Shown: positions 59,932 through 64,000 of the stretch, piece by piece
Layout of the letters: each line of letters opens with the position of its first letter
Position numbering within the stretch: the stretch's first letter is position 1
Assembly: GCA_947503285.1 (NCBI GenBank)
Contig: CANNDD010000007.1
Coordinates: 1-64,000, forward strand
DNA from: an uncultured Croceitalea sp.
Lineage (GTDB): Bacteria > Bacteroidota > Bacteroidia > Flavobacteriales > Flavobacteriaceae
Direction: 5' to 3'
DNA length: 64,000 nucleotides
Translations under genes and position numbers: made by a program
The notes under the pieces: generated by a model
What the model was told of the DNA's origin: nothing
The model's input: only the letters and a program-made list of their open reading frames with translations
Database searches by the model: none

Positions 59932-60540
59932 ATGGGCGTATTTGGTAAACTTTTCGGTGGCGGTAAAAAGGTTTCGAAGGAAACTTCCGAAACTCGTGGG
60001 GAGCATATGCCCGACTTGAAAATTCCGGTAGACGAGAAGTTCACGATTTACTTCAAAAAGAATGGTGGCAAATTCATTTATTGCGAAGACTTCAATGAGG
60101 TTTCACAAGCGCTTCAAAATATAATTTCAGAGAATAACTGGCAAAACCAAGCATTCTACACCCTTGATAAACGTATCAATGAAAAGTTCGCGACGGAAAA
60201 AATCGCATTTACCGATAAGGTAAAGGATAGTGATATCTTTTTCACCACATGCGAACATCTAATTGCACACAATGGTTCTATCTTGGTTTGTTCGCATCAA
60301 ATAAAGGAACGGAAGCTCAATGACCTTCCTTCAAATCTAATCGTGTTTGCCACTACAAGTCAATTGGTGGAATCTATTAGTGAGGCTTTAAAAATTATCA
60401 AGAAAAAATATCCAAGGGAAATTCCTGATAATATTACAACGTTGAAACATTTTGAATTGACCAACGAAAATAAAAATGACTTTCTTTCATACGGTAGTGC
60501 ATCAAAAAATGTATATCTTTTGTTGCTAGAAGACTACTGA
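59932..60540 (+). CDS. LUD-domain (LutC/YkgG-like) protein
   Basis: The product has 202 residues. A basic glycine-rich N-terminus (MGVFGKLFGGGKKVSKETSE) is followed by a LUD domain: FTIYFKKNGGKFIYCEDFNE, then FFTTCEHLIAHNGSILVCSH near residue 103 and LNDLPSNLIVFATTSQLVES near 127. LUD proteins are linked to lactate utilisation complexes, but this stand-alone form lies between ftsH and cdsA and its role there is unknown. It is 52 bases after ftsH and 4 bases before cdsA. Confidence 0.85.
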   Translation: MGVFGKLFGGGKKVSKETSETRGEHMPDLKIPVDEKFTIYFKKNGGKFIYCEDFNEVSQALQNIISENNWQNQAFYTLDKRINEKFATEKIAFTDKVKDSDIFFTTCEHLIAHNGSILVCSHQIKERKLNDLPSNLIVFATTSQLVESISEALKIIKKKYPREIPDNITTLKHFELTNENKNDFLSYGSASKNVYLLLLEDY

Positions 60541-60544
60541 TCCC

Positions 60545-61348
60545 ATGAAAGAACTCTTGAAGCGTTCACTTACAGGCATTGTATACGTAGTATTATTGTT
60601 GTCTACCGCCTATTTGAATTCTGACGCGTTCGATTTTTTGTTCATGGCCTTTGGTTTGGGCTGCCTTTATGAATACAAGCGTATCGTTGGTATCAAGGGC
60701 TATTATATTTTTATAGCTTACCTCGCCTTATGGTGGGCCTATATCTATCTTATACGTACAGAACTCCCTGTGCTCATATTATTGGGCATTACCTTAATAA
60801 TAGACCTGGTTTTATTGCTTTTCCTTTTCTTAAAACTAAAGCAAGGCCTTTCTAAAATTCAATTATACCTAACCGGTATTTTTTATATTTCGGGTGGATT
60901 CATTTTTTTGACAATGATACCCTACAACGATAATGAGTTTGCCAAGTTTTTGATCATGGGGATTTTTATTTTGATATGGGTTAGTGACAGCTTTGCCTAT
61001 TTGGTTGGTAAGTCTATTGGCAAAACCAAACTATTTCCGTCCATTTCACCTAAAAAAACCGTTGAAGGTTCAGTTGGGGGTCTTATTTTTGCATTATTGA
61101 CGGCATACTTTTTGGCAAAATATGAACCTAGGATCGATTTGACCCAATGGCTCATACTCGCCTTGGTAATCGTTTTTTTCGGAGCATTGGGAGACTTATT
61201 ACAGTCTAAATTCAAAAGAATAGCTGGGGTAAAGGATAGCGGGGCAATACTACCTGGCCACGGCGGAATCTGGGATAGATTGGACAGCTTGATCTTTGCG
61301 GCACCGTTTGCCTATTTTACTTTAAAATTATTTTTTTATGTTTCATAG
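60545..61348 (+). CDS. cdsA: Phosphatidate cytidylyltransferase
   Basis: This 267-residue inner-membrane enzyme makes CDP-diacylglycerol. About seven hydrophobic helices are seen. The C-terminal signature is present: SDSFAYLVGKSIGKTKLFPSISPKKTVEGSVGG near residues 147-179, then GDLLQSKFKRIAGVKDSGAILPGHGGIWDRLDS near 218-250, with the catalytic Asp residues. It overlaps psd by 11 bases, so the phospholipid genes are coupled. Confidence 0.96.
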   Translation: MKELLKRSLTGIVYVVLLLSTAYLNSDAFDFLFMAFGLGCLYEYKRIVGIKGYYIFIAYLALWWAYIYLIRTELPVLILLGITLIIDLVLLLFLFLKLKQGLSKIQLYLTGIFYISGGFIFLTMIPYNDNEFAKFLIMGIFILIWVSDSFAYLVGKSIGKTKLFPSISPKKTVEGSVGGLIFALLTAYFLAKYEPRIDLTQWLILALVIVFFGALGDLLQSKFKRIAGVKDSGAILPGHGGIWDRLDSLIFAAPFAYFTLKLFFYVS

Positions 61349-62003
61349 AGAAGGACAACATATAATTCTTACCACTTTTTTCATAGTAGTAGCCATAATT
61401 ATCGGGGCTCAGTTTTATATTGAATTGGAATGGCTGAGATTGGGACTTCAAATTCTGGCCCTTCTTATTTTGGTCCTTATCCTACAATTTTTCAGAAACC
61501 CCAAGCGACCTGTTACCCCCCATTTTGACGAGATCCTTGCACCCGTCGATGGCAAGGTAGTTGTCATAGAAGAAGTGGAGGAAACCGAGTACTTTAAAGA
61601 AAAAAGAAGACAGGTATCTATTTTTATGTCACCGATAAATGTTCATGTAACCCGCTATGCGGCCAGTGGAACCATTACCTATTCAAAATATCACCCTGGT
61701 AAATACTTGGTTGCTTGGCACCCAAAATCGAGTACTGAAAATGAACGCACTACCGTTGTCATACATACCCCGAAGTTCGGTGAGATCTTATACCGGCAAA
61801 TCGCAGGGGCAATGGCGCGCAGGATTGTCAACTATGCCGAAGAAGGTGAACAAGTCGTACAAGGGGAAGACGCCGGATTTATAAAATTTGGATCTCGAGT
61901 TGATTTGTTCCTCCCATTAGAGAGTAAGGTCTGTGTGTCGTTAAACCAAAAAGTGACCGGGGCCAAAACCTGTATCGCTATGCTTGGCAAAAAAAATGAC
62001 TGA
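61338..62003 (+). CDS. psd: Phosphatidylserine decarboxylase family protein
   Basis: This 221-residue self-processing pyruvoyl enzyme converts phosphatidylserine to phosphatidylethanolamine. Two N-terminal membrane helices (TFFIVVAIIIGAQFYIEL, LGLQILALLILVLILQFF) precede the catalytic part: ILAPVDGKVVVIEEV near 67, FMSPINVHVTRYAASGTI near 96-113 and the cleavage site FIKFGSRVDLFLP near 184, with Gly-Ser as the processing bond. It is the short, archaeal-like Psd type. It overlaps cdsA (11 bases) and the acyl-CoA-binding gene (8 bases). No pssA gene is seen in the window. Confidence 0.94.
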   Translation: MFHREGQHIILTTFFIVVAIIIGAQFYIELEWLRLGLQILALLILVLILQFFRNPKRPVTPHFDEILAPVDGKVVVIEEVEETEYFKEKRRQVSIFMSPINVHVTRYAASGTITYSKYHPGKYLVAWHPKSSTENERTTVVIHTPKFGEILYRQIAGAMARRIVNYAEEGEQVVQGEDAGFIKFGSRVDLFLPLESKVCVSLNQKVTGAKTCIAMLGKKND

Positions 62004-62262
62004 TAAGGATTTACATAATAAATTTGAGGAAGCAGTGAAACTTGTAAATGATTTTACCGAACCACTGCCCGCCGACCTTCTTTTAAAACTATATGCTTAT
62101 TATAAAATTGCAAATAAAAACTACAGCAATCCCGGCAGTAAAACCCCATTGATCAATGCCTTTAAGGCAAATGCCCTTATTCAAGCGCAGCATATTGGTA
62201 GAAAACAGGCAATGAAAAAGTATATTGAATTGGTCGCTAAGGAAATCAAGGAATCCGATTAA
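61996..62262 (+). CDS. Acyl-CoA-binding protein (ACBP)
   Basis: This 88-residue four-helix ACBP fold begins MTDKDLHNKFEEAVKLVNDF, with LPADLLLKLYAYYKIANKNY near residues 26-45 (the acyl-CoA Tyr/Lys positions) and ALIQAQHIGRKQAMKKYIEL near 60-80. ACBP binds long-chain acyl-CoA and is typical of eukaryotes but known in some Bacteroidota. It starts within the last codons of psd (8-base overlap), linking acyl-CoA handling to phospholipid synthesis. The 3' end overlaps the convergent hydroxylase gene by 17 bases. A TTG at 61984 is not needed as start. Confidence 0.92.
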   Translation: MTDKDLHNKFEEAVKLVNDFTEPLPADLLLKLYAYYKIANKNYSNPGSKTPLINAFKANALIQAQHIGRKQAMKKYIELVAKEIKESD

Positions 62263-63523
62263 TTGTGGTATCTGGCGATTCCTTATCCTCTTTCATCGTA
62301 AAATAAATGCCACCAAGAATAGTGATCATAAAGTAGCACGAAACCAAGATACTTCCAAAAGACCAAAGTCCATTTATACCGAACCAATCGCCAGTACCAA
62401 GAATCAAGGCAATACCTAGAATACCTCGAAAAACCTCAATCCCGACGGCATACCCTTTTTTATCCATTAAGGTGGTGTAGCCATAAATCCCTACAAACAC
62501 AAAAGCTCCAAATTGCAATAGCCCGGCAAGACCGATTTCTGAATAATTATAAAACATGTAAAGCATCAAGAACGTATTGAATAAAAGTTGAAAAACAGCA
62601 TATACTTTTAAGGCAAAAGATGCTTCTGGCCTATATTTTTTAAAATGATACACATTATCAATACCGTGAACTGGATACTTCTTTACAACATCTTGCGGAC
62701 GCCAACCGGTGGGCATAAACCATATTCGTAATTTATCATACCAACTGGTTGTACGCCAAGCATCCTTACAAAGCCGCCATACATGCTGAAAATTAATTAG
62801 AATAGGATTCCACGTGTTGGCGGGTTTCAGCACCCCATATCTTGGCGGAACTGTCGGTAATTCTTCTTGAAACGTTCCGAAAATCCTATCCCAAACACAT
62901 AAAATCTGGCCTAAGTTCTTATCAATATACTCGGAATTGATGGCATGATGAACCCGATGTTGCGAGGGCGTAACAATGATATACTCCAGCCAACCCATCT
63001 TACCAATATGTTGGGTATGATACCAAAATTGGGCAAATAAATGTATTGGGGCCAAAATAGCGATTACTTCATTTGGCACTCCTAAAATTGCGGCAGGTAA
63101 CAATAACAAGGCAAAATAACCCACCAAATTCGAGATGGATTGTCGTAAAGCACAGGCTAAATTAAATTCTTCACTACTGTGGTGAATTACATGTTGGTTC
63201 CAAAAAATATTGACGTGATGATTTAGCCTATGGTTCCAATATCCGGCAAAATCAATGGCTAAGAAGGCCAATATCCAGACTGGCCAGGTCGCTTTCAACT
63301 CAAAAATGGAGAAAACCCCCAATAAAACTGGATAACTGACCAAAACCAAAACCAATCCCAATGAATCTTTGATAATATTCGTTAAACCTGAACTTAGGCT
63401 GCTAACGGTATCCATAACGTTATGTTTCTGGTCTTTAACAAAATGACCGTATAGCACTTCTAGCAGTACTAGACCGGTAAAGAAAGGAATGGCATAAACA
63501 AGGGCTTTAGCATAGGTTTCCAT
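62246..63523 (-). CDS. Sterol desaturase / fatty acid hydroxylase family protein
   Basis: This 425-residue membrane di-iron enzyme has the His clusters in order: HRLNHH (near residue 98), HVIHHS (near 110), an intervening HTQHIG near 170 and HRVHH near 188. Six or more hydrophobic spans are present, and the C-terminal third (after about 300) is a second membrane block that ordinary family members lack. The reaction is probably hydroxylation or ether cleavage of a lipid; alkylglycerol monooxygenase-like enzymes have this layout. It follows the Gfo/Idh gene by 11 bases. Confidence 0.88.
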   Translation of the reverse strand: METYAKALVYAIPFFTGLVLLEVLYGHFVKDQKHNVMDTVSSLSSGLTNIIKDSLGLVLVLVSYPVLLGVFSIFELKATWPVWILAFLAIDFAGYWNHRLNHHVNIFWNQHVIHHSSEEFNLACALRQSISNLVGYFALLLLPAAILGVPNEVIAILAPIHLFAQFWYHTQHIGKMGWLEYIIVTPSQHRVHHAINSEYIDKNLGQILCVWDRIFGTFQEELPTVPPRYGVLKPANTWNPILINFQHVWRLCKDAWRTTSWYDKLRIWFMPTGWRPQDVVKKYPVHGIDNVYHFKKYRPEASFALKVYAVFQLLFNTFLMLYMFYNYSEIGLAGLLQFGAFVFVGIYGYTTLMDKKGYAVGIEVFRGILGIALILGTGDWFGINGLWSFGSILVSCYFMITILGGIYFTMKEDKESPDTTINRIP

Positions 63524-63534
63524 AGAACCAAAAA

Positions 63535-64000
63535 TTACTCAATAATTTGCAATGGTGCTGTCCCTTTCCAATTTCCCCTTGTAAAATCAGGAAAAGGTTG
63601 CGGGGCACCCCCACTGGCAACAGAACGCTCGCTCAAGGGAGCTACCGCACTCCAAAAACAACCTTCATAAACATTTTGATCTAAGGGTAGGCCTTGCTGC
63701 AGGCATTCTACAATGCGATATACCATAATACCATCCATACCGCCATGACCACTTCCCTTAGCAGCTTTATTCAATCGTTTATATAAAGGATGATCGTATT
63801 TTTCATACAGTTTTTGCAATTTTCCCCCTTGTACCCAAGAATGGTGGTCTTTGGTAATACCTTCAATCCCACCTTCTAAAGCAACCCTAGTCGGAAAACC
63901 TGCCAAGACACCTTTAGTGCCTTGTATTAAATTCAATCGCGAGTAGGGCCTGGGGCTTGTTTCATCCCATTGCACCATTATGGTTTTGCCCATTTGGGTT
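63535..64000 (-). CDS. Gfo/Idh/MocA-family oxidoreductase, GH109-like, C-terminal part (starts beyond the right edge)
   Basis: The frame is open at the right edge, upstream of an internal Met at 63993, so the gene begins outside the window. The visible C-terminal 155 residues have GKTIMVQWDETSPRPYSRLN, then LIQGTKGVLAGFP, GHGGMDGIMVYRIVECLQQG and LPLDQNVYEGCFWSAVAPLS, followed by SGGAPQPFPDFTRGNWKG. This is the substrate-binding half of NAD-dependent enzymes of the GH109 (alpha-N-acetylgalactosaminidase-like) type. Substrate assignment is by resemblance only. Confidence 0.85.
   Translation of the reverse strand, partial: TQMGKTIMVQWDETSPRPYSRLNLIQGTKGVLAGFPTRVALEGGIEGITKDHHSWVQGGKLQKLYEKYDHPLYKRLNKAAKGSGHGGMDGIMVYRIVECLQQGLPLDQNVYEGCFWSAVAPLSERSVASGGAPQPFPDFTRGNWKGTAPLQIIE

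Overview
The window looks like a chromosomal segment of a marine-type member of the Flavobacteriaceae (Bacteroidota). The evidence is the AT-leaning composition, promoters with TAnnTTTG -7 boxes, the near absence of Shine-Dalgarno sequences, a SusD-type lipoprotein, thrombospondin type 3 repeats, a Na+/alanine symporter and DUF3467 next to rpoC. A Maribacter/Zobellia-like genus is my inference from the general look of the proteins, not from a search.

Layout: 1-1977 is the N-terminal part of a long secreted TSP3-repeat protein (minus strand, runs off the left edge). 2356-4486 holds prfC and a small membrane protein. 4540-20151 is the classic information-processing cluster, read right to left: rpsU, xerC, hpf, tRNA-Thr/Tyr/Gly/Thr, tuf, tRNA-Trp, secE, nusG, rplK, rplA, rplJ, rplL, rpoB, rpoC and a DUF3467 gene. 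20271-28653 (minus) holds metabolic and envelope genes: acyl-CoA dehydrogenase, an HhH protein, the alanine symporter, a K+ channel, PspC, DUF2851, DinB, rhodanese and two thioredoxin-fold proteins. 28785-30480 (plus) holds a MarR regulator, a nitroreductase and a YceI protein.

30557-37789 is a complete trp operon, trpE-G-D-C-F-B-A. It is preceded by a recognisable attenuator: a 17-codon leader peptide with three consecutive Trp codons, then a terminator hairpin just before trpE. Between trpB and trpA sits a 404-bp unit bounded by perfect 24-bp inverted repeats, each itself a palindrome. It carries a frameshifted GIY-YIG nuclease gene and is the most unusual structure here. 37802-46719 holds an orphan SusD-like protein with an extra N-terminal regulatory-like domain, an M20 peptidase, a lone receiver protein, PEP carboxylase, a DNA-glycosylase-family protein, a PLDc_N/TPR gene broken by three frameshifts, ribosomal protein bTHX and a lipoprotein. 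46777-52818 carries yaaA, an RluD-type pseudouridine synthase, a PASTA protein, ddl, coaD and a PAS histidine kinase overlapping its receiver partner. 53282-62262 holds an M14 peptidase, a NUDIX gene divergent from pyrE, an SRPBCC gene, birA, and a plus-strand run rsfS-ftsH-LUD-cdsA-psd-acyl-CoA-binding protein with overlapping lipid genes. The right end (minus) has a sterol-desaturase-family protein and the C-terminal part of a Gfo/Idh/MocA (GH109-like) protein.

Small-scale structure adds to this. Two tRNA genes (Trp and Gly) each have a second copy of their 3' tail 79-88 bp downstream, and the two intervals share a 21-bp core. Palindromic intergenic repeats sit at several trp gene boundaries, and a palindromic operator candidate overlaps the marR promoter. 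I saw no CRISPR array, insertion sequence, rRNA gene or prophage.
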